A DNA stretch of 64,000 nucleotides from SIG447 sp045577075 (GCA_045577075.1 JAZNHR010000003.1:9849-73848); one strand, 5' to 3'; counted from the stretch's first letter, positions 7,923 through 17,205 are shown. Made by a program: numbers and translations. The notes: a model not told the origin generated them from the letters alone.

Positions 7923-9722
7923 ATGAATACAAATACATTTCGGCCCGATACACCCACAAAACGGTACATGGCGGTTGCATCCGTACTCCTTTTGCTGTTT
8001 ACGATTGTAATACCGCCCCTGGGCGTTTCTTTTGTCGCACTGCATGTACTCTTTCTGGCAGCATGGCTTTTTTTGCAAAAAGTAAAACCGGGAAAACGGT
8101 TTTGGCGCACGATAGTCTGGGGCGTGCTACTCAGTAATGTTTTTTTACTGGTGTATTTGCAGTTTCAGGCATTTATTCCATTTTGGGATTACGCCGGATA
8201 CTATATTGAAACCCTTCGAAGCGGCACCTTGATGCAAACGGATTTGCCACAGTTTTTCCGGCAGGTATATGAAAGTATGCTTACCCAGGATTACACGCTT
8301 TTGCCTACTGTGTTTATCGCACCGTTTCTGAATCTTTTGGGCGGAAGCTTTACGGCGTATGTATTGCTGATTTACAACCTTTTTATTGTGCCGTTTTTGA
8401 TTGTATTCGGGCTTTTGGTGTATGAAATCAGCCCGAAATGCACGCCGCTTATTTTCTTGTTTACGCCCTTTTTAAGCCCGGTACTTCGAGGCTATCTGGA
8501 CGGCGCAGGGCTTTTTTATGTCGCCATTTGGTTGTATGTGATTTATAAGCAAACCTTACGAAAGTCAGCAATAAAAGAAGCGATTCTGCTGGGTATTTTA
8601 TCTGTTTTGTTGATTTTCACAAGACGTTGGTATCTGTTTTTTGTCGTGGGCACCTACGCGGCACTCGTGCTATCCGGCGTAGTACGCCGCGCATATGACC
8701 CGAAATACGATTTAAAAACACTGCTGCAAAATTTGGCGATTTCCGGTGGTGTTACGCTGGGGATCGTTGTGTTATTCTTTTTCCCTTATTTAAAACGCCT
8801 TCTGGGCAATACCATGCAAGATGCGTATTCTGCTTATATGTTCGGTGATTTTTGGTGGAATATTAAATATTTTATCCGCTATTACGGATTTTTGCCCATG
8901 GCGTTTTGCGCTCTTGGACTTTTCGGACTGCGCCGGCGTTGGTACAGGCAGTTTACACTCTTTTTGCTCTTCCAGATTCCCGTCATGTTTTTTCTGTTTA
9001 CGAGGATTCAGACGGTCAGCTACCATCACCAGTATTTATTTGCACCGAGCATCTTTTTACTGATGGTGATTGGGGTTTCTGCCTTACCGAAATGTAAAAA
9101 AGCGGCACCGATTGCCCTTTGCGTCGCTTTGGCGATGGCGTTTACATATATTTATGTGCCGACGTCCACCAATTGCCTCCGCAATGTATTTTCCAGCGTG
9201 CGCTTTGCACCGAAAACCATGGAAACGGAAGGCGTACTGGAACTAAGGGATACACTTAATCAGCTTTCGGAAGCAGAAGGGGAGAACGGATACGTTTATA
9301 TTTTGGCAAGCTCTGAAATTTTAAATGATGATATGCTGAAAAATTCCAGGCTTCCCATGCAAGAAAATGCGATTCCCGCGCTTCTCGGCACAAACCATGT
9401 AGACAGGCGTGACGGCATGCCGAACCACCTGCTTGTAAGTAAATTTATTGTGGTAGCGGACCCTGTGCAGGTGCATCTGGGAACAGAAAACCAGCAGGTG
9501 GTGGACTTTTTTGCCCGTGAAATTCTGGACGGCACCTATACCCAGAATTTGGAACGCATCCATAGCATTAAAATCACAGATGAAGTTACGGCGCACATCT
9601 ACCGCCGAAACGCCGGATACAGCGAAGCATTCTTAAGACGCGCGCAGGAACATTTTAATATGCTTTACCCCGAACACGGGGAGATGTTTTCCGTAGATTT
9701 TATCTGGTCACAAAATTCATAA
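7923..9722 (+). CDS. Polytopic membrane protein, possibly GT-C-fold glycosyltransferase-like
   Basis: 599 aa. A short hydrophilic N-terminus is followed by about a dozen strongly hydrophobic segments up to around residue 410, then a soluble C-terminal domain of about 190 aa. After the third hydrophobic segment there is FIPFWDYAGYYIETL, an acidic loop in the position where GT-C transferases (PMT/ArnT type) carry the catalytic Asp. FTRRWYLFFVVGTYAAL later resembles the positively charged loop of the same fold. I do not recognise a specific family, and there is no partner glycan gene nearby. Translation starts at ATG 7923 after a weak AAAGG site. The upstream region beyond the 6S terminator has no convincing promoter. 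Confidence 0.6.
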   Translation: MNTNTFRPDTPTKRYMAVASVLLLLFTIVIPPLGVSFVALHVLFLAAWLFLQKVKPGKRFWRTIVWGVLLSNVFLLVYLQFQAFIPFWDYAGYYIETLRSGTLMQTDLPQFFRQVYESMLTQDYTLLPTVFIAPFLNLLGGSFTAYVLLIYNLFIVPFLIVFGLLVYEISPKCTPLIFLFTPFLSPVLRGYLDGAGLFYVAIWLYVIYKQTLRKSAIKEAILLGILSVLLIFTRRWYLFFVVGTYAALVLSGVVRRAYDPKYDLKTLLQNLAISGGVTLGIVVLFFFPYLKRLLGNTMQDAYSAYMFGDFWWNIKYFIRYYGFLPMAFCALGLFGLRRRWYRQFTLFLLFQIPVMFFLFTRIQTVSYHHQYLFAPSIFLLMVIGVSALPKCKKAAPIALCVALAMAFTYIYVPTSTNCLRNVFSSVRFAPKTMETEGVLELRDTLNQLSEAEGENGYVYILASSEILNDDMLKNSRLPMQENAIPALLGTNHVDRRDGMPNHLLVSKFIVVADPVQVHLGTENQQVVDFFAREILDGTYTQNLERIHSIKITDEVTAHIYRRNAGYSEAFLRRAQEHFNMLYPEHGEMFSVDFIWSQNS

Positions 9723-9729
9723 AAAGTGG

Positions 9730-9758
9730 TTGTCAAATCGGAAAAGATATGCTATAAT
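9730..9758 (+). promoter_or_regulatory. Sigma-A promoter of the SLH-protein/asd-dapA-dapB operon
   Basis: TTGTCA at 9730, a 17-bp spacer and a perfect TATAAT at 9753-9758. It is the only clear promoter before dapB, so the surface protein and the lysine genes probably share a transcript. Confidence 0.8.
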
Positions 9759-9806
9759 ATATTGGATATGGAGTAATTGCTCCAAAAACGTAGGAGGAAT
9801 CATCTT

Positions 9807-11225
9807 ATGTATAAAAGAGTTTTCACCCTTTTGCTTGCCGGGATTCTTTTGTTTTCCGTCCCTGTAGCTGCGGCACCCAGCGAATGGGCAAAGGCAGAAG
9901 TGGATGCGGCAATCGTGCAAGGCATTGTGCCTGCAGGCATACAGGGCGAGTATCAAAAAGCAGTAACGCGGGAAGAATTCTGCGAGATGGCAATGCTGAT
10001 TTGGTGCAAGCTTACGGGCGGCCAACTGCCCGAGGCAGAATCTGTGTTTACGGATACTGCCAATCCTTCTGTTGCCGCGGCAAAGAGCCTTGGTATTGTC
10101 AAGGGCGTGAGCGAAACCGAATTTGCGCCCTTCAATCCTGTTACAAGACAGGAAATGAGCGTCATGCTGAAAAATACGCTTGCAGTCTCCAAACCCGCTG
10201 TAGCCTTCCCCGAAACGTATCCCAACACGTTTCCTGACGGGGACAAAATTGCGGACTGGGCGATGGAAGCGGTGCAGTGCATGCATCTCTTTGCCGTAAT
10301 GCTCGGTGATGAAAACGGGAACATAAATCCCCTGGGGAACACCACGAGAGAGCAGGCAATTTTGCTCGCCTATAGACTTCTTATGACCCAGGCAATGACT
10401 ACGCTGGAATACGTGGAGAAGTTTCTGATGCCTCTAAACAGCAACACCCATGACAATATGCTCGGCGGTGCGTTTGTGGGCTGTACGGCAGATAAAAAGC
10501 AGTTTTATGTCGGGCAAGATGGTATTTATCAGGTCGGGAAGGAAGAACCCGTGGTAAGCGGCAAAGCCCACACCCTGGCCGTATTTAACGAAACGGTGTA
10601 TTATATTGGCGAGGATGACGGCGTTTATATGCTGTCCTATGAAGACGGTGCTGTGCGCAAAGTCGTAAACGATAAGACGGACAGCTATTCCGCTTACGAT
10701 GGTTTTATCTATTATCGAAATCTTTCCGATGGCGGGCGCCTTTACAAATGCAGTTTGGAAACAGGCGTTTCCGAAGCTATTACAGAAAAGGCAGCAGAGC
10801 TTTTGGAGATATCCCAAAACGGCAATTTCTTCTCTGACGGCGAGGCGATTTATAAGCTTGCTGATGACGGAAGCGCACAGCTGCTGTTTACGGGCAAAAA
10901 CAAAAACCTTTGCGTAAAGGACGAGAAGATTTACTTTCTCAATACAAATGGCGTAATTTGCACTATTGACTTAAACGGTACAAATTACTGCGCCGTCGCG
11001 AGAAAGCAGGTTTCCCACTATAACTTTACCCGTGATTGCCTGATAGGCTTGGGGCTGGACGGCCGCGTATACAAAATTGCCTTTGATGGTAAATACACAA
11101 TTTTACTCGATGCCGGAACATACGTAAGTACTGTCACATATGATGATTATGTGTATGCACTGGATGCTGAAGGCGGCATTTATAAGTTTTCCAATAACGG
11201 TACAGAAAAAGCAAAGATATATTAG
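9807..11225 (+). CDS. SLH-domain surface protein with C-terminal propeller-like repeats
   Basis: 472 aa secreted protein. A signal peptide (YKRVFTLLLAGILLFSVPVAAA) occupies residues 1-25. Three S-layer-homology repeats follow at about 25-70, 75-125 and 130-195, with typical AVTREEF, PVTRQEM and NTTREQA turns; SLH domains anchor proteins to pyruvylated cell-wall polymers. From about residue 215 there are repeated short strands such as YYIGEDDGVYML, FIYYRNLSDGGRLYKC, IYFLNTNGVI and DDYVYALDAEGGIYKF, similar to DUF5050/beta-propeller repeats. I chose ATG 9807 because an AGGAGG site lies 9 nt upstream and the signal peptide begins there. asd follows after 11 bp, an unusual partner. Confidence 0.85.
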   Translation: MYKRVFTLLLAGILLFSVPVAAAPSEWAKAEVDAAIVQGIVPAGIQGEYQKAVTREEFCEMAMLIWCKLTGGQLPEAESVFTDTANPSVAAAKSLGIVKGVSETEFAPFNPVTRQEMSVMLKNTLAVSKPAVAFPETYPNTFPDGDKIADWAMEAVQCMHLFAVMLGDENGNINPLGNTTREQAILLAYRLLMTQAMTTLEYVEKFLMPLNSNTHDNMLGGAFVGCTADKKQFYVGQDGIYQVGKEEPVVSGKAHTLAVFNETVYYIGEDDGVYMLSYEDGAVRKVVNDKTDSYSAYDGFIYYRNLSDGGRLYKCSLETGVSEAITEKAAELLEISQNGNFFSDGEAIYKLADDGSAQLLFTGKNKNLCVKDEKIYFLNTNGVICTIDLNGTNYCAVARKQVSHYNFTRDCLIGLGLDGRVYKIAFDGKYTILLDAGTYVSTVTYDDYVYALDAEGGIYKFSNNGTEKAKIY

Positions 11226-11236
11226 GAGGAAAGACA

Positions 11237-12235
11237 ATGAAAAAGTACAAAATTGCAGTAGTAGGCGCAACCGGAATGGTAGGCAGAACTTTTTTGAAGG
11301 TTTTAGAGGAGTATAAACTGCCGGCAGAAAGCTATACCCTGTTTTCGTCCGCAAAATCTGCAGGAAGCAAGCTGAATTTTATGGGCGAGGAGCACACCGT
11401 TCGGGAGCTTACAGAAACCTCCTTTGATGAAGGCTTCGACATTGCCCTCTTTTCCGCAGGCGGCTCCACAAGCGAAAAGTTTGCTCCCATTGCCGCGGCG
11501 AAGGGATGCCTTGTTATCGATAACTCCAGCGCATGGCGCATGGACCCCGAAGTACCCCTTGTAGTACCGGAAGTAAATCCGGAAGATATTAAGAAGCATA
11601 AGGGCATTATTGCAAACCCCAACTGCTCCACCATTCAGGCAATGGTTGCCTTAAGACCGCTCCAGAAGGCATACGGCTTAAAGCGCGTTATCTATTCTAC
11701 ATACCAGGCTGTTTCCGGCGCAGGCCGCGGCGGCTGGGACGATTTGGAGAACGGCTACAAAGGGGAAGCCCCGAAGAAGTTCACCTATCCCATTGCCGGC
11801 AACTGCATTCCGCATATCGATGTATTTTTAGATAACGGCTACACCAAAGAAGAAATGAAGATGGTCAACGAAACCCGAAAGATTTTGGGGGACGATTCTC
11901 TTCGCATCACCGCAACCACGGTACGCGTACCTGTATTTAACGGTCACAGCGAATCCATCAACGTAGAACTGGAAAAGCCGTTTGAGCTCTCTGAACTTGT
12001 AGACGTTCTGAAGAACGCACCGGGCGTTGTGGTGGAAGATGATGTAAAGAACAACGTATACCCCATGCCGTTGCATGCCACAGGGCATGACGAAACATTT
12101 ATCGGCCGTATTCGCCGCGATGAAAGTGTGGAAAACGGCGTAAACCTTTGGGTTGTTGCAGATAATATTCGCAAGGGTGCTGCGGCAAACGCCGTGCAGA
12201 TTGCGAAGAAGTTTATTGAATTTGACAACGAATAA
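11237..12235 (+). CDS. asd: Aspartate-semialdehyde dehydrogenase
   Basis: 332 aa NADP-dependent enzyme reducing aspartyl phosphate to aspartate semialdehyde, the branch point to lysine/DAP, threonine and methionine. The N-terminal KIAVVGATGMVGRTF Rossmann motif, the catalytic cysteine in ANPNCSTIQ (near residue 130), STYQAVSGAGRGG, and RVPVFNGHSE are all present. A strong AGGAGG site precedes ATG 11237. It is followed by dapA and dapB with 23- and 18-bp gaps, giving a compact lysine/DAP operon. Confidence 0.97.
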   Translation: MKKYKIAVVGATGMVGRTFLKVLEEYKLPAESYTLFSSAKSAGSKLNFMGEEHTVRELTETSFDEGFDIALFSAGGSTSEKFAPIAAAKGCLVIDNSSAWRMDPEVPLVVPEVNPEDIKKHKGIIANPNCSTIQAMVALRPLQKAYGLKRVIYSTYQAVSGAGRGGWDDLENGYKGEAPKKFTYPIAGNCIPHIDVFLDNGYTKEEMKMVNETRKILGDDSLRITATTVRVPVFNGHSESINVELEKPFELSELVDVLKNAPGVVVEDDVKNNVYPMPLHATGHDETFIGRIRRDESVENGVNLWVVADNIRKGAAANAVQIAKKFIEFDNE

Positions 12236-12258
12236 GGATAGAGAGGAGAGCGCGCGTT

Positions 12259-13152
12259 ATGAAGAACCTGCCTTTTACAGGTAGTGGTGTTGCTATTGTA
12301 ACACCGTTTAAGAATGGAATGGTTGATTTTGATAAGCTCGGAGAGCTGATTGAATTTCATATTGCAAATGAAACGGATGCCATTATTGTTTGCGGCACTA
12401 CGGGCGAATCGGCAACCATGCCGGATGCGGAGCACATTTCTGTTGTAGAATATTCTGTTCAGAAAGCAGCAGGCAGAATCCCCATTATTGCAGGTGCCGG
12501 CTCCAACGATACCCATCACGGTGTACAGCTTTCCAAGGAGATGGAGAAAGTAGGCGCAGATGCCTTGCTTTCCGTAACGCCCTATTATAATAAGGCGACC
12601 CAGAAGGGGCTGATTAAGCACTATACGGCGATTGCCGAGGCAGTCAATTTGCCGATTATTTTGTATAATGTTCCCTCCCGTACGGGCGTCAATATTCAGC
12701 CTGAAACGCTTTTGAAGCTTTCTGAGATTGAGAACATCGTAGGCGTCAAGGAAGCCGGTGGCAACATTTCGCAGGTTGCTAAAATTGCAGCACTTTGCGG
12801 TGATAAAATTGCTGTGTATTCCGGGGATGACGATATGATTGTGCCCGTAATGTCCCTCGGCGGTGTCGGGGTAATTTCCGTAGTGGCAAACATTTTGCCG
12901 AAGGAAACCCATGATATTACCGCACGCTTCTTTGCAGGGGACATCCAAGGTGCAAGAGAGCTGCAGCTTAAGCTGTATGACTTTATTAAGGCACTCTTTA
13001 TTGAAGTAAATCCCATTCCCGTAAAGACGGCGATGAACATGCTCGGATTTGACGTGGGCGAGCTTCGCATGCCCCTTTGTGAAATGGAAGACAAAAACAT
13101 TGCGGTACTGCGTGCCGAAATGGAAAAACTGGGTCTCGAAATTAAAGCATAA
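12259..13152 (+). CDS. dapA: 4-hydroxy-tetrahydrodipicolinate synthase
   Basis: 297 aa class I aldolase that condenses pyruvate with aspartate semialdehyde, the first committed step of DAP/lysine synthesis. Visible motifs: GVAIVTPFKNG, VCGTTGESATM (pyruvate binding), TPYYNKATQKGLIKHY with the catalytic Tyr, YNVPSRTG, and GVKEAGGN with the Schiff-base Lys. Length is standard. It sits between asd and dapB. Confidence 0.97.
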   Translation: MKNLPFTGSGVAIVTPFKNGMVDFDKLGELIEFHIANETDAIIVCGTTGESATMPDAEHISVVEYSVQKAAGRIPIIAGAGSNDTHHGVQLSKEMEKVGADALLSVTPYYNKATQKGLIKHYTAIAEAVNLPIILYNVPSRTGVNIQPETLLKLSEIENIVGVKEAGGNISQVAKIAALCGDKIAVYSGDDDMIVPVMSLGGVGVISVVANILPKETHDITARFFAGDIQGARELQLKLYDFIKALFIEVNPIPVKTAMNMLGFDVGELRMPLCEMEDKNIAVLRAEMEKLGLEIKA

Positions 13153-13170
13153 AAAAGGAACGAAGTGCCA

Positions 13171-13932
13171 ATGATAAATATAATTATTAGCGGTGCAAAC
13201 GGGAAAATGGGTAAAACGGTGGCAGGATTGCTTTCGACCATGCCTGATTTTACCGTTTGTGCCGGCGTGGACCTTTATACAAAGCCCTACGGCGAGTTTC
13301 CCATTGTGGAACACCCCCGTCTTTTGCCCCCGGGCGGCGATGTCATTATTGACTTTTCCAATCCCGCGGCGCTACTTGACCTGTTGCCCTACGCAATGGA
13401 ACATAAAATCCCGGTGGTAGTCTGCACCACGGGTCTTGGAAACGAACATAAAAGCCTTATGGAAGCGGCGGCAAGAGAAATCCCTGTGTTTTTCTCTGCC
13501 AATATGTCCCTTGGTATAAGCCTTTTGACGGAGCTTTGCAAAAAAGCGGTCAGTGTTTTGGGCGACGGATTTGACATTGAAATCATTGAAAAACACCATA
13601 ACCGCAAGCTTGATGCCCCCAGTGGCACCGCCATGGCGATTGCGGAGGCAATCAGCGAAGCGGCAGAAGGCACAAAGGAATATGTGTATGACCGCCACAG
13701 CGTGCGCCGTCCCCGCGGCAAGCAGGAAGTCGGCATTCATGCCGTACGCGGCGGCACCATCGTCGGCGAACATACTGTGCTTTTTGCCGGACAAGACGAG
13801 GTTGTGGAAATCAAGCATAGCGCCGGAAGCCGAGATATTTTCGCTGTAGGCGCAATCCGCGCGGCGGCATTTTTAAAGGACAAGCCTTGCGGCATGTATG
13901 CTATGCAGGATTTAGTGGCTTCCTTCGGATAA
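13171..13932 (+). CDS. dapB: 4-hydroxy-tetrahydrodipicolinate reductase
   Basis: 253 aa NAD(P)H-dependent reductase, the second step after DapA. The nucleotide-binding motif ISGANGKMGKTV is at the N-terminus. VIDFSNPA, CTTGL, SANMSLGISLL, the catalytic EKHHNRKLDAPSGTA segment and the SVRRPRGKQEVGIHAVRGGTIVGEH block are all present. An in-frame GTG at 13165 lies only 4 nt from the AGGAA site; ATG 13171 has better spacing and gives the usual MINIIISGANG opening. Confidence 0.96.
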   Translation: MINIIISGANGKMGKTVAGLLSTMPDFTVCAGVDLYTKPYGEFPIVEHPRLLPPGGDVIIDFSNPAALLDLLPYAMEHKIPVVVCTTGLGNEHKSLMEAAAREIPVFFSANMSLGISLLTELCKKAVSVLGDGFDIEIIEKHHNRKLDAPSGTAMAIAEAISEAAEGTKEYVYDRHSVRRPRGKQEVGIHAVRGGTIVGEHTVLFAGQDEVVEIKHSAGSRDIFAVGAIRAAAFLKDKPCGMYAMQDLVASFG

Positions 13933-13960
13933 AAAAACTTTGCGTGAAAAGAAAAAGTTC

Positions 13961-13989
13961 TTGCAATATTTTGCAATATCAGGTACAAT
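13961..13989 (+). promoter_or_regulatory. Sigma-A promoter of efp
   Basis: TTGCAA at 13961, a 17-bp spacer and TACAAT at 13984-13989, about 36 bp upstream of the efp start. Confidence 0.7.
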
Positions 13990-14024
13990 AGAAGTATAAA
14001 AACGGAAAGGAATGGAAACATAGG

Positions 14025-14582
14025 ATGATTAGTGCAGGAGATTTTAGAAACGGTATTACTTTCGAAATGGAAGGCAACGTTTTCCAGATTGTTGAATTTC
14101 AGCATGTAAAACCCGGTAAGGGTGCAGCTTTCGTAAGAACGAAACTGAAGAATGTTATTAACGGCGGTGTGGTTGAAAAGACCTTCCGTCCCACAGACAA
14201 AATGCCCAAGGCACACATCGAAAGAAAAGATATGGAATATCTCTACAATGATGGGGAACTCTACTACTTCATGGATCAGGAAACCTACGAGCAGATGCCG
14301 CTGAATGCAAGCCAGCTGGGTGACGCACTTCGTTTTGTAAAAGAAAATATGCTCGTAAAAATTCTGTCCTTTAAGGGCAACGTATTCGGCGTTGAGCCCC
14401 CGAACTTTGTTGAACTCCAGGTTGCAGAAACCGAGCCCGGTGTAAAAGGCGATACGGCTACCGGTGCTACAAAGCCTGCAATTTTGGAAACCGGCGCGCA
14501 AATCAATGTGCCGTTGTTTATTGACCAGGGCGATATGATTCGTGTTGACACGCGTACAGGCGAATACATGGAGCGTGCATAA
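14025..14582 (+). CDS. efp: Translation elongation factor P
   Basis: 185 aa, the standard three-domain EF-P that relieves ribosome stalling at polyproline stretches. The N-terminal KOW-like domain carries the loop HVKPGKGAAFVRTK, where the Lys after PG is the usual modification site. The two OB domains include GELYYFMDQETYEQ and the C-terminal LFIDQGDMIRVDTRTGEYMERA signature. The ATG at 14025 is preceded by a weak AAAGGAATGG site. It has its own promoter, separate from the dap operon. Confidence 0.97.
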   Translation: MISAGDFRNGITFEMEGNVFQIVEFQHVKPGKGAAFVRTKLKNVINGGVVEKTFRPTDKMPKAHIERKDMEYLYNDGELYYFMDQETYEQMPLNASQLGDALRFVKENMLVKILSFKGNVFGVEPPNFVELQVAETEPGVKGDTATGATKPAILETGAQINVPLFIDQGDMIRVDTRTGEYMERA

Positions 14583-14608
14583 TATTTAAATTTAAAGGAG
14601 GAACGAAA

Positions 14609-15034
14609 ATGGCAGCATTAGAAGAAAAAGTAGCATACCTGAAGGGTCTTTGCGAAGGCATGGACATCGATACAGACAAGGGAGAAGGCAAGCTGCTGGC
14701 AAAAATCATTGAAGTGCTTGGCGACATTACGGAAGAAATTGCCCTTATAGGAGAAGACTATGAAGAACTGCAGGCACAGGTTGATGAAATTGATGAAGAC
14801 CTTGGCTATGTAGAGGAAGACCTTTACGGCGACGATGATGACGAGGAAGACTGCGACTGTGGTTGCTGCGATTTTGACTGTGAGGATATCGTATGCCCGA
14901 ACTGCGGTGAAGAAATTTACCTCGACAGTGAACTCTTGGATTTAGAAGATGATAATCTCGTCTGCCCCGCATGTGGTCATGAAATCGAGCTCGAATGCGA
15001 TTGCTTCGGGGAAGATTTTGAAGACGAAGAATAA
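14609..15034 (+). CDS. Acidic zinc-ribbon protein (CD1247-like N-terminal domain)
   Basis: 141 aa. The N-terminal half (EKVAYLKGLCEGMDID ... LLAKIIEVLGDITEEI) is the helical domain found in clostridial CD1247-type proteins. It is followed by an acidic coiled segment, a cysteine-rich stretch (CDCGCCDFDCED), and a zinc ribbon with paired CPNCGEE and CPACGHE knuckles. The tail is acidic. The function is unknown. It lies 26 bp after efp with a strong AGGAGG site and ends at a terminator, so it is likely the last gene of the efp transcript. Confidence 0.8.
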   Translation: MAALEEKVAYLKGLCEGMDIDTDKGEGKLLAKIIEVLGDITEEIALIGEDYEELQAQVDEIDEDLGYVEEDLYGDDDDEEDCDCGCCDFDCEDIVCPNCGEEIYLDSELLDLEDDNLVCPACGHEIELECDCFGEDFEDEE

Positions 15035-15044
15035 TTTGGTTTCC

Positions 15045-15086
15045 AAAAGGACGGAACACAAGTGCATCCGTCCTTTTGTGTTTTTT
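15045..15086 (+). terminator. Rho-independent terminator after the zinc-ribbon gene
   Basis: AAAAGGACGGA (15045-15055) pairs with TCCGTCCTTTT (15067-15077), followed by GTGTTTTTT. Confidence 0.85.
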
Positions 15087-15443
15087 ATAGCAAGAAAATG
15101 ATTCCCAAAGCGGGAAAAATAGTTTTGCGCAAAAGACTAATCTTGAAAAATTCCCAAAAAACGGAATTTTTTAAGATGGCTTTGTGCACTTTGTGCAATA
15201 GGCTTGAAAATCCAGAAATTTTTTATAATAAAAATGTAAAAAACTATTGCAATATATGGATACTTATGCTATAATAATAATACATTTTATGGTGAATGTG
15301 CATAACGTATCATCAAAAATGACATACAATAGTGTGGTTTGCTGATTTTTTTTCATGCAAAACATACAAGAAAGCAGTATTGACCTGCGTCCGGGGCGAT
15401 ACGTTGTTGTGAAAATTAGCGGACAGAAAGGCTAGGATACAAA
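15087..15443 (+). promoter_or_regulatory. Non-coding interval with promoter and long leader of the ABC permease pair
   Basis: No gene is supported here. TTGCAA at 15247-15252, a 17-bp spacer and TATAAT at 15270-15275 form a good promoter. This leaves an untranslated leader of roughly 160 nt before ATG 15444. The leader contains T-rich and GC-rich patches (CCTGCGTCCGGGGCG near 15388) but I could not fold it into a known riboswitch or find a clear catabolite-response element. Confidence 0.6.
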
Positions 15444-16322
15444 ATGACCAGACGACATCAGCGCTGGGGATGGATGTTTGTATCACCGTATCTCATTAGT
15501 TTAACGGTTTTTTCGGTGATACCGCTTCTCGTCTCTCTCTATCTTGCGTTTACGCGCTATGACTTAGTAAATCCCGCAAGATGGGTTGGATTGCAAAACT
15601 TTGAAAGAACGGTTAAATCCCTGGACAATTGGAAGGCATTCCGCAACACATGGGTATATGCACTCTTTCTTGAGTCAATTAGCATTTCACTTGCATGTGT
15701 ACTTGCGGTACTTCTGAACCAGAAAGTAAAGGGGCTTGGTCTGTTCCGCGTTATTTATTACATACCGATTTTAACGCCCTCTACCGCTGTTACCATTGTT
15801 TGGTCGCGTCTTTATAATCCAAAGAATGGTGCATTTAATGTGATTCTCGGCTTCCTTGGCCTTGGTCCCCTTATGTTTACCTACAGTCAGAATTGGCTGG
15901 AAGTTGTTATATCTGTAGCTATCATGGGTATCTGGAAAGGCGTTGGTGGCAGCACGGTTTACCTGATTGGTGCCTTGCAGGCTATCAGTGAAGACGTTTT
16001 GGAAGCGGCGGATATTGACGGCGCAAGCGCATCAAGAAAGTTCTTTAAGATTACGCTACCCCTTTTAACACCTACAATTTTCTATCTGATGATTACCGGT
16101 ATCTCCGGTGCACTGCAGGCATTCGATGTATTCTATCTGCTCACGCAGGGTACGGGCAGTGACTTGCACGTTGTAAACTCTTTGGTGTATAAGATGATGT
16201 GGGGGTCGGCATCTGAAGTTGGTGGAGCCTCCGCCCTTGGCTGGGTAAGCTTTATCTTCATCGCGCTTATTACATATGCGCAGAAGAAATTTGAGAAAAA
16301 GTGGGTGCACTACGATGCCTAA
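15444..16322 (+). CDS. Carbohydrate-type ABC transporter permease (MalF/UgpA-like)
   Basis: 292 aa with six predicted membrane segments and the binding-protein-dependent permease fold. The N-terminal segment RRHQRWGWMFVSPYLISL and the coupling-helix EAA loop (EAADIDGASASRKFFKITLPLLTP, near residue 195) are typical of the CUT1 sugar permease family. It forms a heterodimer with the next gene. No solute-binding protein or ATPase gene is adjacent, so the substrate is unknown. Confidence 0.92.
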   Translation: MTRRHQRWGWMFVSPYLISLTVFSVIPLLVSLYLAFTRYDLVNPARWVGLQNFERTVKSLDNWKAFRNTWVYALFLESISISLACVLAVLLNQKVKGLGLFRVIYYIPILTPSTAVTIVWSRLYNPKNGAFNVILGFLGLGPLMFTYSQNWLEVVISVAIMGIWKGVGGSTVYLIGALQAISEDVLEAADIDGASASRKFFKITLPLLTPTIFYLMITGISGALQAFDVFYLLTQGTGSDLHVVNSLVYKMMWGSASEVGGASALGWVSFIFIALITYAQKKFEKKWVHYDA

Positions 16323-17205
16323 TACGATGACAAACAATTCAGCTCCTGCTGAGATTAAAATTAAAAAGCCTAATTTCTTCCATAAGCGCAGAAACTTTAG
16401 TCTTTGGGGCCTTTTATTCCTTTTGCTCGGTTCTGTTGTCATGATTTTCCCCTTTGTATTTGCCATCTCCGGCTCTTTGGCCGATAATGCAACGCAGATT
16501 TACAAAATGGAATGGTTTAAAGGCTGGAACTGGAACAACTATGCTCGTGTTATGATTGAAGCCGATTTTATTAAATACATCGGGAACACGCTTATCATTG
16601 CTGCCATTAACATTGTTGGTACAATTTTTTCGAACACCTTTATTGCGTTTGGCTTTGCCCGGTATAATTTCAAGGGGAACCAGCCGTTGTTCTTTGCAAT
16701 GCTTTGCACCATGTTTCTGCCGGGTACCATCATGCAGGTTCCGTTGTTCGTTATGTTCAGCTCGGTGGGGGCATTGGATACCTTTATCCCGCTTACCATT
16801 GGCTCCTTCTTTGGTGCTGCCAATACCGTCTTTTTGATACGGCAATGCTTTTTGGGTATTCCGGGAGCACTTTATGAGGCGGCTATGATTGACGGCGCAC
16901 ATCCCCTTTATATCTGGTGGCGTATTTATGTTCCTTTGGCTCGCCCCTTTATTTTCACCATGTCGCTGGGCTGTTTCCGCTCTTGCTGGAATGACCTCTT
17001 CGGTCCGCTGATTTATATTACTTCCGACTCTAAGAGAACAATCTCTCTTGCACTTGCAAACTTTAGCACGAAGTACGAGGCGACGGGTGATATTCCGCTT
17101 CTTTTGGCAGCTGCAGTTATCGGTATGGTACCGACTGTTGTAATTTACATGTTTGTACAGAAGCAGTTTGTTGCAGGTATGGCTTCGGCTGCAGTTAAGG
17201 GCTAA
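16315..17205 (+). CDS. Carbohydrate-type ABC transporter permease (MalG/LacG-like)
   Basis: 296 aa partner permease of the CUT1 family with six membrane segments. The EAA loop is EAAMIDGAHPLYIWWRIYVPLARP near residue 200. The start at 16315 overlaps the stop of the upstream permease (ATGCCTAA), which fits translational coupling; there is no strong independent ribosome binding site. A further in-frame ATG lies at 16327. The protein ends FVAGMASAAVKG, the normal C-terminus for this family, and a terminator follows. The ATPase is expected to be a shared MsiK-type protein encoded elsewhere. Confidence 0.92.
   Translation: MPNTMTNNSAPAEIKIKKPNFFHKRRNFSLWGLLFLLLGSVVMIFPFVFAISGSLADNATQIYKMEWFKGWNWNNYARVMIEADFIKYIGNTLIIAAINIVGTIFSNTFIAFGFARYNFKGNQPLFFAMLCTMFLPGTIMQVPLFVMFSSVGALDTFIPLTIGSFFGAANTVFLIRQCFLGIPGALYEAAMIDGAHPLYIWWRIYVPLARPFIFTMSLGCFRSCWNDLFGPLIYITSDSKRTISLALANFSTKYEATGDIPLLLAAAVIGMVPTVVIYMFVQKQFVAGMASAAVKG

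Noticed and set aside
11944..13314. 456-aa open frame on the minus strand under asd, dapA and dapB
   Set aside because: It is antisense to three clearly conserved genes and its composition (His, Asn, Cys, Phe rich) is that of a shadow frame.
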